This document shows, piece after piece, positions 15,171 to 24,236 of a stretch of DNA of 64,000 bases; the stretch's first letter is position 1, and each line of letters starts with the position of its first letter. Made by a program: the position numbers and the translations under genes. The notes under the pieces were generated by a model. That model was not told the origin of the DNA and did not search any database. It saw only the letters and a list, made by a program, of their open reading frames with translations. This stretch comes from Granulicella mallensis MP5ACTX8 (GTDB lineage Bacteria; Acidobacteriota; Terriglobia; Terriglobales; Acidobacteriaceae), in assembly GCF_000178955.2 (NCBI RefSeq), contig NC_016631.1, positions 3,844,001 through 3,908,000 on the forward strand. The letters are read 5' to 3'.

Positions 15171-18100
15171 TTAGAACGCCAGCTTCACGGCTAGCTGAAC
15201 GATACGCGCCTCTCGAGCCCCAGTTGCCGCACCGAAAGGAACGCCGCTACGTGTGCCGGTCTTGGTCTGGTACGTCTGGGCCCCGTTCCATTGCGTGTGA
15301 TTCAGCGCATTGAAAGCATCTGCGCGGAACTCGGCATGGAAGCGATTGAAGATAGGAAATGTCTTCGCCAAGGATAAGTCCAGATTGTTCTGCCCAGGGC
15401 CGCGAATCGTACCAAGCCCAGAGTTGCCCCGTACTCCAACTACAGGAATGGAGAAGGCTGCGATATTGAACTGATTGAAGAAGTTCTTTTGTCCATGGCC
15501 TATGTTCGGGCTTCCAGAGACGAACAATTCATCCGTACCTGCATGGTCCTGGGCACTGGTAGCGTCGTTGATGATGGTAAGTGCATCGCCGGATTCGATC
15601 GTGCCAATGGCGGACAAACGCCAATCGGTCAGCACTTCGCGAAGCGGCGGATACCAGGTCTTTCCGTATACCGGAGACAGAATTCCGCTATAGACGAACC
15701 GGTGGCGATGCGAGAGCGTGCTCTCACCCCGGTTATACACCTCCGGATATTGGAAGCCGTTGAATCCGCCCTCCCCGTTCGCCGCCAGGGTATTGACTGT
15801 GGGATAGTCCGAAACAGTCTTACCCCACGTGTAGTTACTCAGGATCTGGAAGCCATGAGTGAACTGGTGTTGAAATTGCACGACTGCGGCGTTGTAGAAC
15901 GAATTGAGATTTGGGCGTTGAACATAGATATCGCCAAACCGTCCGGCATTATTAGGCCGCGCTGCATCGAAGGCATTCTGCGTCGGCCAGTTCAGGCGAT
16001 AGGCCGGCAGATTTTCGTTTACATAGTTCGATCCCTTACGGCCCTGCGCTCCAAGGTAGGAGAGCGTAATGGTATCGCGCGGAGTAAGCTGGTGCTGCAC
16101 GTCCAGCATGAAACGCTGGTAGTACGGCAAGGGAGTCGACTTCTGGTCGTAGTAGTAGACCGTCGATAGCTCTCCGTCACCGAAATACCCCTGACCGGCG
16201 CCGGTGCTCACGGGATAGCTGCCGGGCGTGAGTGGTGGCGAAGTCTGAAAGATATTCGAGAGGTTCAGCACGGGCGTATCGCTGAGCGCTCCTTGCGTCA
16301 CATTCGTAATTTCATTGCCGCTGAAGTATCCGGGTACACCGTTCAGCGCGTTTCCAACTTCGGTGGAGATCTGCGTCGCGCCTACGTCATAAAAGATCGC
16401 ATACCCGGCACGAATGACCGTGTCCTTATCCAGGTTGTACGCAATGCTCAAGCGTGGGGCGAAGTCCTTCTTCGGTGTAGAAAGATAGTGCTGAGGCACG
16501 CCCTGCGCGATACCGGGCAGTTTTAATACTCCGCCGTCGACAGTCGGCTGATAGATCGCACAGCACAGGTTATTGTTCGCAAACAACGGCACGGAGAGAT
16601 CATAGCGCAGGCCTACATTCACGGTGAGCCGGGGCGACAGCGTGATCTTATCGTTGACATAAAAACCGATATAAGGGAGAGTCACGTCGAGTTCCGGTGA
16701 GGTGGCATCCCCTCCCGTGAAGTCATAGCGTTGGTGAATCAGCTCCGGCAGTCCCATAGCCAGGTCGGCCATCGCATCTCCACCCGCATACTGCTCCAAG
16801 GCTCCGCCGGTGCTGAACTTCTGCTGAAACTCCACATAGCGGGCGAAGTCCCAGTCAAACTCACCCTTGCGGAAGTAGTTACCGCCGAAGGCAAGCGCGT
16901 GGCGTCCCTTCGTCCAACTCACATTGTCGGAGAACTGCAGCACCTTGTTCTCCGCGCGGAACACCTGGTTGAAGCCTGGGCTTGCATAGTTATCGACCTC
17001 CATTTGGAGCACGCCTCGTGTAGTTCCCGAACCGGTATTCTGGAACACCTGGTTCAAGGGGTTCGCATCACTGTTCAGATAGGCGATCTGACTCGGATCG
17101 ACAGTCTGCAAGGCCGAGTCACCGATACCGAAGATGAATTCGTTTACCACAGAGGGAGTAAACGTGTGGGCATAGTTCACTGTCGTGAGATAAGCGAAAT
17201 CATCGACGTCCGAGATATAAAGCTGTGACGGTGGCAGGTTCCCTGTGTTGTCGTTGGTGCCGTGCGACTTGGAGTAGGTGACAAAGACATTGTCCTTGGC
17301 CGTGAGATTGAAGTCGAAGCGGGTGTCGAAGTGATACACCGAAAAACCAAGCTTCTGTGTCGTGACATAGTTCGGCTGGTAAGAAGGCACACCAGCGATA
17401 TTCGGCAAAGGATACAGTGCCATCAAAGCTGCCGACCCAGGATCGAAGACAGGAGATCCATCCGGCCTCGTGGCAAGGTCGAGGCGGTTGTTAGGAATAG
17501 CAGGACGGCTGCTGACACCATCACCGTTGTAGGTCGTATAGAACGGGTTATAAAGCTGCAAGGGGCTGCTTCCACCCAGAAGCTCGCTGAAATCGCCGGT
17601 GCGCTCCCCGGCCGAAGGCACATTCTGGTAAACCTGCTGGTTCCCATCGCTTTCAATAAAGTTCTCGTAGTTTGCAAAGAAGAAGATCTTCTTCTGGAAC
17701 CATGGCATGATCTTTGGGATGTAAACAGGGCCGCCTACGCCTCCCCCAAACTGATTGCGCCGCAACGTGGGTGCAATGGGATTGGAGTTACCGCTGTAGG
17801 CAGCAAAAGCCTTGGTGAAGGGATTGACCGCGTTGAAAGCATCGTTCTCGATAAAGTCATACGCCTCCCCATGAAAGGTCGACGTACCGCCCTTGGTCTG
17901 CATGCTGAGCGTTGAATAGTCATGTCCATTCGCCGCTGAAAAATCGGCAACCTGCAAAGTTCCTGTGCTGAGCGCTTCGACGGAAGGCTCATAACTCAGG
18001 CTGGTTTCGTAGTTGTCCGTGATGTTCACACCGTTGACGTAGAAGCCGTTGTCACGCGAACCCTGGACAAGACCTCCCGAGGTAAACGACACGCCCCCCG

Positions 18101-18662
18101 AGGCGAACTGTGCGCCGACAGAAAAAGTCCCCCCTGGATTCAGATTTGCCTGAGGCTGTGTCGATACACCCGGTGAGAGTGCGGCAACCGAGGTGAAGTT
18201 ACGACCGTTGAGCGGAAGTTGTTCGAACTGCTTCTCCGAAAGGTTTGTGTCGAGACTTACCTGCCCGGTCTCCATCACCGCGGTTGAGCTATCGACCGAG
18301 ACTTCCTCCGTCTGTGCGCCGATCTGGAGCTTCAAATCGAACCGCGCATTGGTTCCCAGGTTCACCGCAATTACTGTCGATTTCGCGACGGCAAACCCAG
18401 CATGCGACGCTGCAACCTGGTAGGTGCCTGCGGTGATCTCCGAAAAGCTGTAGTGCCCGGCACTGTCCGAAAGAGTCTCTTTGGTCGTCTTCTGTTCGAG
18501 TGCGAACAGCGTGACCTTCGCTCCGGGAAGGGCAGCTCCTGTCGAATCGGTTACGACGCCTTCGACGCCACCACGTTGCGCAAACTGTCCCAGACACATC
18601 GCAGGCAGCATGCAAATTATCACCACAAACATCCAAACCAACCACCGTGTGAGTTTATGCAC
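15171..18662 (-). CDS. TonB-dependent receptor (Oar-like) of the LacI-controlled operon
   Basis: An 1163-residue outer-membrane receptor. A signal peptide (1-25) is followed by a carboxypeptidase-regulatory-like beta domain (about 30-115, starting GGVEGVVTDSTGAALPGAKV), a plug with QLPLNGRNFTSVAALSPGV, and a long barrel that ends in VQLAVKLAF with a terminal Phe. The penultimate strand carries the family motif FRADAFNALNHTQW. GGAGG lies 10-14 bases ahead of the ATG. It is the first gene of the operon that continues with permease, kinase, glycosidase-like/FGE-like fusion and esterase; the gap to the permease gene is 59 bases. A LacI-type operator sits just upstream, so expression is probably induced by a sugar signal. 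Confidence 0.93.
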   Translation of the reverse strand: MHKLTRWLVWMFVVIICMLPAMCLGQFAQRGGVEGVVTDSTGAALPGAKVTLFALEQKTTKETLSDSAGHYSFSEITAGTYQVAASHAGFAVAKSTVIAVNLGTNARFDLKLQIGAQTEEVSVDSSTAVMETGQVSLDTNLSEKQFEQLPLNGRNFTSVAALSPGVSTQPQANLNPGGTFSVGAQFASGGVSFTSGGLVQGSRDNGFYVNGVNITDNYETSLSYEPSVEALSTGTLQVADFSAANGHDYSTLSMQTKGGTSTFHGEAYDFIENDAFNAVNPFTKAFAAYSGNSNPIAPTLRRNQFGGGVGGPVYIPKIMPWFQKKIFFFANYENFIESDGNQQVYQNVPSAGERTGDFSELLGGSSPLQLYNPFYTTYNGDGVSSRPAIPNNRLDLATRPDGSPVFDPGSAALMALYPLPNIAGVPSYQPNYVTTQKLGFSVYHFDTRFDFNLTAKDNVFVTYSKSHGTNDNTGNLPPSQLYISDVDDFAYLTTVNYAHTFTPSVVNEFIFGIGDSALQTVDPSQIAYLNSDANPLNQVFQNTGSGTTRGVLQMEVDNYASPGFNQVFRAENKVLQFSDNVSWTKGRHALAFGGNYFRKGEFDWDFARYVEFQQKFSTGGALEQYAGGDAMADLAMGLPELIHQRYDFTGGDATSPELDVTLPYIGFYVNDKITLSPRLTVNVGLRYDLSVPLFANNNLCCAIYQPTVDGGVLKLPGIAQGVPQHYLSTPKKDFAPRLSIAYNLDKDTVIRAGYAIFYDVGATQISTEVGNALNGVPGYFSGNEITNVTQGALSDTPVLNLSNIFQTSPPLTPGSYPVSTGAGQGYFGDGELSTVYYYDQKSTPLPYYQRFMLDVQHQLTPRDTITLSYLGAQGRKGSNYVNENLPAYRLNWPTQNAFDAARPNNAGRFGDIYVQRPNLNSFYNAAVVQFQHQFTHGFQILSNYTWGKTVSDYPTVNTLAANGEGGFNGFQYPEVYNRGESTLSHRHRFVYSGILSPVYGKTWYPPLREVLTDWRLSAIGTIESGDALTIINDATSAQDHAGTDELFVSGSPNIGHGQKNFFNQFNIAAFSIPVVGVRGNSGLGTIRGPGQNNLDLSLAKTFPIFNRFHAEFRADAFNALNHTQWNGAQTYQTKTGTRSGVPFGAATGAREARIVQLAVKLAF

Positions 18663-18680
18663 CGGAGACCTCCAAGTTTC

Positions 18681-18694
18681 TTGAAACGTTTCAA
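18681..18694. promoter_or_regulatory. LacI-family operator
   Basis: TTGAAACGTTTCAA is a perfect 14-bp palindrome with the central CG typical of LacI/GalR operators. It lies between the promoter and the start codon of the receptor gene and faces a divergent LacI-family gene at 18,869, which is the natural candidate repressor. Confidence 0.85.
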
Positions 18695-18709
18695 ATCGGA
18701 ACGTGGATG

Positions 18710-18739
18710 CTTATAGTCAAAATGATTCAGAGATGTCAA
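18710..18739 (-). promoter_or_regulatory. Sigma70-like promoter of the receptor operon
   Basis: On the minus strand TTGACA (18739-18734) and TATAAG (18715-18710) are separated by 18 bases. Transcription would start near 18703, just before the LacI palindrome, a layout that fits repression by blocking initiation. Confidence 0.7.
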
Positions 18740-18868
18740 GGTATTTTTTTGAGGCTGAATGGGCAGCGTATCTAAAGACGATTCCTCTCTTCATCCCAAT
18801 ACGGCCACCACAAGCACTGATCTAAAATCGATTCTGGAACAAAATGAAGCTTTTCAAACAGGTGCCGC

Positions 18869-19930
18869 ATGCCCACTATGAATGAGATCGCGCGGCTCGC
18901 CGAAGTTTCACTCGGCACCGTTTCGAACGTCCTGAACAACTCCGCCAAAGTACGCGAACCCCTGCGCCGCAGGGTGATGGACGCCGTGGCAGCGCTGGGT
19001 TATGAGCCAAGCGAACTGGCTCGCGGGTTGCGCCGCGACAAGACAAACATGATCGGCATGATCATCCCGGACATCACGAACCCCTTCTTTCCGGCGGTCG
19101 TACGGGGCGCGGAAGACGCTGCCTTCGGCAGCGGCTATCGATTGGTGCTGTGCAATGCGGACAATAACCAGTCCAAAGAAATTGCCTACATGACCCAGCT
19201 TCGAACGTATCTGCCGACCGGCATCCTCGTGATTCCTTCGAACTTCAGCGAGATGACCATGCAGTTAGGCAGCTCCAAACGCAGCGGTCCCGTGATCGTT
19301 TGTCTCGATCGAATGCCCCGGCACTGGAAGGGCGATACCGTTACCGTAGCGAACGAAGAGGGCGCCGTGCAGGCAACCCAACACCTGATCGATCTGGGCC
19401 ATAAGCACATCGCTACCATCACAGGACCGCTGCATCTCAGCGGGGCACACGCGCGGCTTATGGGATTTCGACGCGCGCTCAAGCAGGCAGCCATCCAGGT
19501 CCCGATGGAGTATGTGCAGGAAAGCTCTTTCGACAGGGCTGGCGGGTACTCTGCGGCGCTGGGCTTACTGCAGATGCAGCCTCGTCCGACAGCTATCTTC
19601 GCGCAGAATGACATGATCGCGATGGGTGTAGCGATGGCCATTCGTGAACTTGGCCTTCTTTGTCCGCGTGACGTGTCTCTCGTTGGTTTTGACGGTCTCG
19701 ACGTAACGGAGTTGATGGATCCTCCGTTGGCTTCCGTGATGCAGCCTGGCTACCAGCTTGGCGCGATGGGAATTCAACTTTTGCTGGAGCGCGTCAAAGA
19801 ACCAGATCGGCTGTTTCGGCATCACGTGCTTCCCACGACGCTGCGACTCGGGGCCTCCATCGGACCGCCCCCTCCAGTGCGTCCCGCCAAGAAGACCAGA
19901 AGCTCCGCCGCAACAAAATCGAAGAAATAG
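18869..19930 (+). CDS. LacI-family transcriptional regulator
   Basis: A 353-residue LacI/GalR-type repressor. The N-terminal helix-turn-helix reads MNEIARLAEVSLGTVSNVLN (about 4-24) with the hinge-helix region around residues 50-60 (ELARGLRRDKTNMIGMIIPD). The rest is a periplasmic-binding-protein-like sugar-sensing domain with PAVVRGAEDAAFGSGY, TAIFAQNDMIAMG and SLVGFDG. It is divergent from the receptor operon and 206 bases away; the operator at 18,681 fits its class. The last codons (KKTRSSAATKSKK) form a basic tail. It ends 8 bases before the convergent IclR gene. Confidence 0.95.
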   Translation: MPTMNEIARLAEVSLGTVSNVLNNSAKVREPLRRRVMDAVAALGYEPSELARGLRRDKTNMIGMIIPDITNPFFPAVVRGAEDAAFGSGYRLVLCNADNNQSKEIAYMTQLRTYLPTGILVIPSNFSEMTMQLGSSKRSGPVIVCLDRMPRHWKGDTVTVANEEGAVQATQHLIDLGHKHIATITGPLHLSGAHARLMGFRRALKQAAIQVPMEYVQESSFDRAGGYSAALGLLQMQPRPTAIFAQNDMIAMGVAMAIRELGLLCPRDVSLVGFDGLDVTELMDPPLASVMQPGYQLGAMGIQLLLERVKEPDRLFRHHVLPTTLRLGASIGPPPPVRPAKKTRSSAATKSKK

Positions 19931-19938
19931 CCTGCGCC

Positions 19939-20661
19939 TTACGGAAGCACCTTCTTGCGCTTCGCTCCTGTCTTGGCGCCTCCGAGTGCCTGTGTCAGTT
20001 CGGAGGCCTTTGCCACCACGATCGATTTCCATGACAATCTCCAGCGATGGGTCGGCATGGTCAGGGTGAGCGCACCGACGAGCTCTCCCCGTGCATTGAA
20101 GACCGGCGCGGAGATACCCGACAACTCCGGCAATCTTCCACCTACAGAAGTCGCATACCCCTGCCCTCGCACCTGTTCCGCGTTCTTGCCGCCGGCGCCC
20201 GAGAAGGCACGCAGAACCAGGCCACCCGCTCCACGATCGAGCGGCAGTTCTTCCCCCAGCGTTACATGCTCGCGTAGCGGCTGCGGCGAATCAATCCAGA
20301 ACTGACGCACACGATGCCCCTCGCGGCGCACATGCAGTGCCGCCGTCTCACGCGTTAGAGCTACCAGATCGCGCAGGACCGGCATCACCGCTGCCTGTAA
20401 TCCGTCTGCAGCCTCATGAATCCCCTGCAAACGAGCCACCTCAGGGCCTATCCGATACGTAGCCTGCACCGTTCGGATCAAGAATCCCTTCCCTTCCAGC
20501 GAATGCAACAGGCGCAGCGCCGTGCTCTTGTAAAGGCCCGTACGCGTCGCGAGTTCTGCGAGACTGAGCTCCGCATCCTCGGCTTGAAAGGCTGAAAGCA
20601 AGGCAAGCACTCGATCGGCGGTCGAAGAGCCTCCCGTAGCTGAAACCGGAATCCGTGGCAA
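19939..20661 (-). CDS. IclR-family transcriptional regulator
   Basis: A 240-residue regulator with an N-terminal winged helix (about residues 10-75: DRVLALLSAFQ, LSLAELATRTGLYKSTALRL) and a C-terminal IclR effector domain (SGISAPVFNARGELVGALT). The start is read as TTG 20661 because AAGGAGG lies 5 bases upstream. The alternative ATG 20721 would add 20 residues with no family resemblance and would place an inverted repeat inside the gene. It is divergent from the 2-hydroxycarboxylate transporter operon, and IclR proteins commonly control such catabolic neighbours in response to the substrate or a CoA-pathway intermediate. Confidence 0.9.
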   Translation of the reverse strand: MPRIPVSATGGSSTADRVLALLSAFQAEDAELSLAELATRTGLYKSTALRLLHSLEGKGFLIRTVQATYRIGPEVARLQGIHEAADGLQAAVMPVLRDLVALTRETAALHVRREGHRVRQFWIDSPQPLREHVTLGEELPLDRGAGGLVLRAFSGAGGKNAEQVRGQGYATSVGGRLPELSGISAPVFNARGELVGALTLTMPTHRWRLSWKSIVVAKASELTQALGGAKTGAKRKKVLP

Positions 20662-20714
20662 AGTAGCCTCCTTGACAGAGTGGCCGGAGTAAGCCGACAC
20701 TCTTCGTGCATAAC

Positions 20715-20727
20715 AGAACACCGTTCT
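20715..20727. promoter_or_regulatory. Inverted repeat, candidate IclR operator
   Basis: AGAAC-acc-GTTCT (5-3-5 dyad) lies in the 91-base divergent region between the IclR gene and the transporter gene. IclR regulators often bind short dyads of this general shape, but the assignment rests on position and symmetry only. Confidence 0.4.
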
Positions 20728-20752
20728 ATTTTATCAACTTTGACGAGCAGCT

Positions 20753-22084
20753 ATGGTTCAGACGGAATACGAAGTAGCGAAGGACACGGGGAGTTGGCGC
20801 GATGGGCTTTCCTATCGTGTCGGAGTATTGCCTCTGCCCATCTTTGTCCTGCTCTTCGCCGCTGTCGGAGCCCTGACGGCAGCCCATGCATTGACCACCG
20901 ATGTCTCCATCATGATCGCTACCCTGGCCGTTGGCGGCAGTCTGTGCGCCTGGCTCGGAGGGGTGATCCCTCAGGTTCGCCGCCTGGGTGGTCCCGCGAT
21001 TACTGCGGCATTTCTTCCGTCTTACCTGCTCTACCGACATTGGCTTCCGGCGAATCTGGTTGAAACCGTAACGGCCTTCACTAAGAACACAAGCTTCATC
21101 TACCTGTACATCACAGCCATCATCGTGGGCAGCATCCTCGGCATGAACCGAAAGGTACTGCTGCAAGGCCTCGTTAAAATCCTCGTGCCCCTGCTGGCCG
21201 GATCATTGCTTGCGCTCCTGCTCGGCTCCCTTGCAGGTGCGGCACTGGGACTCCACATGTCCACAGTCATTCCCATGGTCCTCGTGCCGGTAATGGCTGG
21301 GGGAGTGGGTGAGGGCGCCATTCCACTGTCGCTCGGTTATGCCGAAATCCAGCATGGCAATGCGGGTGAACTTCTTGCCCACATCCTGCCTGTAGTGCTC
21401 TTTGCAAACCTGGTGGCGATTGTGCTCGCTGGATGCCTGAACTCGCTTGGAAGTCGCTATCCCGCACTTACCGGCAATGGCGTATTACAACCGGTCTCGA
21501 ACTCCACGGCGTTTCTATCGGCACCTCTCGAAGAGAAGCTCCCTTTGACGATCGAACGTCTATTTGCCGCCTCGGCATTCGGGATAGCCCTTTACCTGCT
21601 CGGCGTTCTCCTTCATGCGCTCATCGCCTTTCCAGCACCGGTCATGATGCTGATCCTTGCGGTTCTTCTCAAAGTCTCGAACCTGCTTCCCTCCTGGCTG
21701 GATCAAGCGGCAGCCACCGTAGGACGATTCTTCGCTGTGACTGTAACCTACCCACTCCTCTTCGCCGTTGCGGTCGCGCTGACGCCGTGGTCGGCGGTGA
21801 AAGAAGCACTTCACCCTACAAACCTTCTGCTGATTACACTCATCGTGCTTACGCTCACGGCAACAGGTTTCGTTGTCGGGCGATGGATGAAGATGTTTCC
21901 CATCGAAACGGCGCTCATCAACGCCTGCCACACCGGCTCCGGAGGTACAGGCGATGTCGCCATTCTCACCGCGGCAGAGCGCCTCGAACTGATGCCCTTT
22001 GCACAGATTGCGACGCGCATCGGCGGAGCTATCACTGTGACTCTTACTCTTCTCATCCTGCGAACACTCGCACACGGACGCTGA
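20753..22084 (+). CDS. 2-hydroxycarboxylate transporter (CitS/2HCT family)
   Basis: A 443-residue inner-membrane secondary transporter with about eleven hydrophobic segments in two halves. Each half carries the re-entrant-loop motif of the family: PVMAGGVGEGAIPLS near residue 182 and NACHTGSGGTGDVAIL near 392. Known family members import citrate, malate or citramalate with sodium or protons. It begins a three-gene operon with a CoA-transferase (2 bases later) and a CitE-like lyase, so a 2-hydroxy acid that is then activated and cleaved is the likely substrate. No strong ribosome-binding site is seen (GAGCAG only). Confidence 0.93.
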   Translation: MVQTEYEVAKDTGSWRDGLSYRVGVLPLPIFVLLFAAVGALTAAHALTTDVSIMIATLAVGGSLCAWLGGVIPQVRRLGGPAITAAFLPSYLLYRHWLPANLVETVTAFTKNTSFIYLYITAIIVGSILGMNRKVLLQGLVKILVPLLAGSLLALLLGSLAGAALGLHMSTVIPMVLVPVMAGGVGEGAIPLSLGYAEIQHGNAGELLAHILPVVLFANLVAIVLAGCLNSLGSRYPALTGNGVLQPVSNSTAFLSAPLEEKLPLTIERLFAASAFGIALYLLGVLLHALIAFPAPVMMLILAVLLKVSNLLPSWLDQAAATVGRFFAVTVTYPLLFAVAVALTPWSAVKEALHPTNLLLITLIVLTLTATGFVVGRWMKMFPIETALINACHTGSGGTGDVAILTAAERLELMPFAQIATRIGGAITVTLTLLILRTLAHGR

Positions 22085-22086
22085 CC

Positions 22087-23319
22087 ATGTTTGAACGGAT
22101 TGAATTTAGCGATACTCCCAGCGGCCCGCTGAAGGGTGTTCGAATCATTGACCTGTCGCGTCTCGTGGCTGGCAATACGCTCACCATGACCCTCGGCGAT
22201 CTCGGCGCCGACGTAATCAAGGTGGAACCGCTTGCTGGCGATACCCTGCGCGAATGGCGCGTCGCCAATGTTGAAACAGCCTGGAAGACCTACAGCCGCA
22301 ACAAGCGGAGTCTGTGCCTGGATCTGAGGCATCCAGACTCGCGCGATATTCTGTTGCGCCTCATCGCGGGAGCGCACGTGATGGTAGAGAGCTTTCGCCC
22401 AGGCACCCTGGAGAGCATGGATCTTTCCCCCGAACTGCTTCTTGCGGTGAACCCTGCGCTCGTTCTGGCACGTATCTCCGGATGGGGCCAGACAGGCCCT
22501 TACGCTGACCGGCCCGGATTCGGAACGCTGGTCGAAGGGATGTCGGGATTTGCTTCGATGAATGGGTTCGCGGACCGCGAGCCTGTGCTGCCTCCCATCT
22601 ATCTTGGAGACATGACGGCCGGTCTTTACGGTGCGATCGGCATTCTTGCTGCGCTACGCCACGTGGAAGTTACCGGAGGCCAGGGCCAGGTAATCGATAT
22701 TCCTTTGCTCGATCCGCTGTTCTCTATCCTTGGGCCTCAGGCGGCGAACTATCGTCTTACAGGCAAAGTAAAGCCACGCACAGGCAGCAGGTCTACAAAC
22801 AGCGCGCCACGCGATGTCTATCGAACGGCGGACGGACATTGGATCTGCCTCTCTGCTTCAACCCAGAGCATGACAGAAAAGCTGTTCGGCGCCATTGGGC
22901 GTCCGGAACTCACTGCAGATCCGCGCTTTGCGACCAATTCACTACGGCTGAAGAATGTTGAGGCGCTGGATGAGATCGTTGCAGGTTATATAGGCAGCCT
23001 TACACAAAAAGACTGTCTTGAATTCTTTCAGCAGAATGGCATAACCGTTGGACCTGTCTACGATATGGCCGATATCGAACAGGACGCACACTTTCACGCT
23101 CGCCAGATTATCGTCGAGTTGCCCGATGAGGAGATGGGGACTATCCCCGTACACACGATTTCTCCGCGACTCGCAAAGACGCCTGGAGCCTTTCACAAAG
23201 CCGCGCCACATCTCGGGGAAGACTCTCGGAATATTCTGCGCGAGGCTGGATACAACAGGTCTGAGATCGAAGCTCTTGAGTTAAACAGAATTGTTAAATC
23301 ACCGGAGAGATCCGATTAG
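22087..23319 (+). CDS. Class III CoA-transferase (CaiB/BaiF family)
   Basis: A 410-residue family III CoA-transferase, which moves CoA from a donor such as succinyl-CoA to an organic acid. It opens with LKGVRIIDLSRLVAGNTLTM and DLGADVIKVEP, the standard start of the family, and has YLGDMTAGLYG near residue 175 with the Asp that forms the acyl-aspartate intermediate. The ATG lies 2 bases after the transporter stop, so translation is probably coupled. With the downstream lyase it would activate a 2-hydroxy acid (for example citramalate or malate) to its CoA ester. The closest functional analogues are itaconate, citramalate and malate CoA-transferases, and the exact acid is not decided by sequence. 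Confidence 0.93.
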   Translation: MFERIEFSDTPSGPLKGVRIIDLSRLVAGNTLTMTLGDLGADVIKVEPLAGDTLREWRVANVETAWKTYSRNKRSLCLDLRHPDSRDILLRLIAGAHVMVESFRPGTLESMDLSPELLLAVNPALVLARISGWGQTGPYADRPGFGTLVEGMSGFASMNGFADREPVLPPIYLGDMTAGLYGAIGILAALRHVEVTGGQGQVIDIPLLDPLFSILGPQAANYRLTGKVKPRTGSRSTNSAPRDVYRTADGHWICLSASTQSMTEKLFGAIGRPELTADPRFATNSLRLKNVEALDEIVAGYIGSLTQKDCLEFFQQNGITVGPVYDMADIEQDAHFHARQIIVELPDEEMGTIPVHTISPRLAKTPGAFHKAAPHLGEDSRNILREAGYNRSEIEALELNRIVKSPERSD

Positions 23320-23327
23320 GAGCCGGT

Positions 23328-24179
23328 ATGATGCGTAGCAAATTATTTGTTCCAGCCGACCGTCCGGAACTCTTCGAGAAGGCCTTGCGCTCCGGCGCTG
23401 ACGCTGTATGCTTCGACCTGGAAGACGCCGTCCTCGCTGATCGAAAGGTCGAAGCCCGCGAGAATCTACGTTTGTTCTTTCATAAACATGCGGCAAATGA
23501 ATCTCCGTTTTTACTCGTTCGGACAAACCCAGTTGGCACACCCCATTTTCAGTGGGATATAGAGTGCGCGCTGTGGCCCTCACTCTATGCGATTGCGCTT
23601 CCCAAGGTGGAACAGCTCGAAGATATCAGCACCGCGGTATGCGAGATGGATCGAGTGGAAAGCTTGCGCAATTTGCTCCCCCCTGTCCGAATTCTTCCCA
23701 CCATCGAGTCACCCCGAGGCCTGCGGATTGCAGCGGAGATCTCCATGAGTTCTCCGCGTGTAGTGGGTCTACAAATGGGCTTTGCGGACCTGATGGAACC
23801 ACTGGGAATCGCTCCAGAGAATACACTTGCACGTAACCAGGTCCGTCTTATGCTGCGTCTTGCAGCGGCAGAAGGCGGATTAAATTGCTACGACTCAGCC
23901 TTCCCCGATTTTCGAGATCCCGTTGGATATGTGAGCTCCCTTCAATCAGCACGGACACTCGGATTTGCCGGAGCCAGTTGCATTCACCCTAGTCAGATCG
24001 CAGCCGCGAACCTTGCGTTTTCACCTACCGAAAAAGAACTCCTCTGTGCCCAGCGCGTTGTCGATGCCGCCAGGCTGGCAGCAGAGTCCGGGAATGCTGT
24101 TACAACGGTGGATGGCAAAATGATCGACGAACCATTTATCCAGCGAGCGCGAGCGCTTCTCAAATCTGTCGGACGCTAA
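23328..24179 (+). CDS. CitE-like acyl-CoA lyase (HpcH/HpaI family)
   Basis: A 283-residue member of the citrate-lyase beta-subunit-like group, which includes malyl-CoA and citramalyl-CoA lyases. Features: SKLFVPADRPELFEKAL at the start, CFDLEDAV (metal-site acid region), VRTNPVGTPHF with the CoA/substrate Arg, PTIESPRGL with the Mg-binding Glu, and QMGFADLMEPLG with the Mg-binding Asp. The C-terminal CIHPSQI is typical. It follows the CoA-transferase by 8 bases with GGAG ahead of the ATG. Cleavage of citramalyl-CoA would give acetyl-CoA and pyruvate; malyl-CoA would give acetyl-CoA and glyoxylate. No CitD or CitF partner is present, so classical citrate lyase is excluded. Confidence 0.92.
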   Translation: MMRSKLFVPADRPELFEKALRSGADAVCFDLEDAVLADRKVEARENLRLFFHKHAANESPFLLVRTNPVGTPHFQWDIECALWPSLYAIALPKVEQLEDISTAVCEMDRVESLRNLLPPVRILPTIESPRGLRIAAEISMSSPRVVGLQMGFADLMEPLGIAPENTLARNQVRLMLRLAAAEGGLNCYDSAFPDFRDPVGYVSSLQSARTLGFAGASCIHPSQIAAANLAFSPTEKELLCAQRVVDAARLAAESGNAVTTVDGKMIDEPFIQRARALLKSVGR

Positions 24180-24236
24180 GATAGGTCGCACAAAATCATC
24201 CTGCATCATTCTGCGGACTTCAAGTCCGTCCAAAGG

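Noticed and set aside
23328..24179. Classical citrate lyase beta subunit
   Set aside because: No alpha or gamma subunit or prosthetic-group genes accompany it; a stand-alone acyl-CoA lyase with a CoA-transferase is the better reading.
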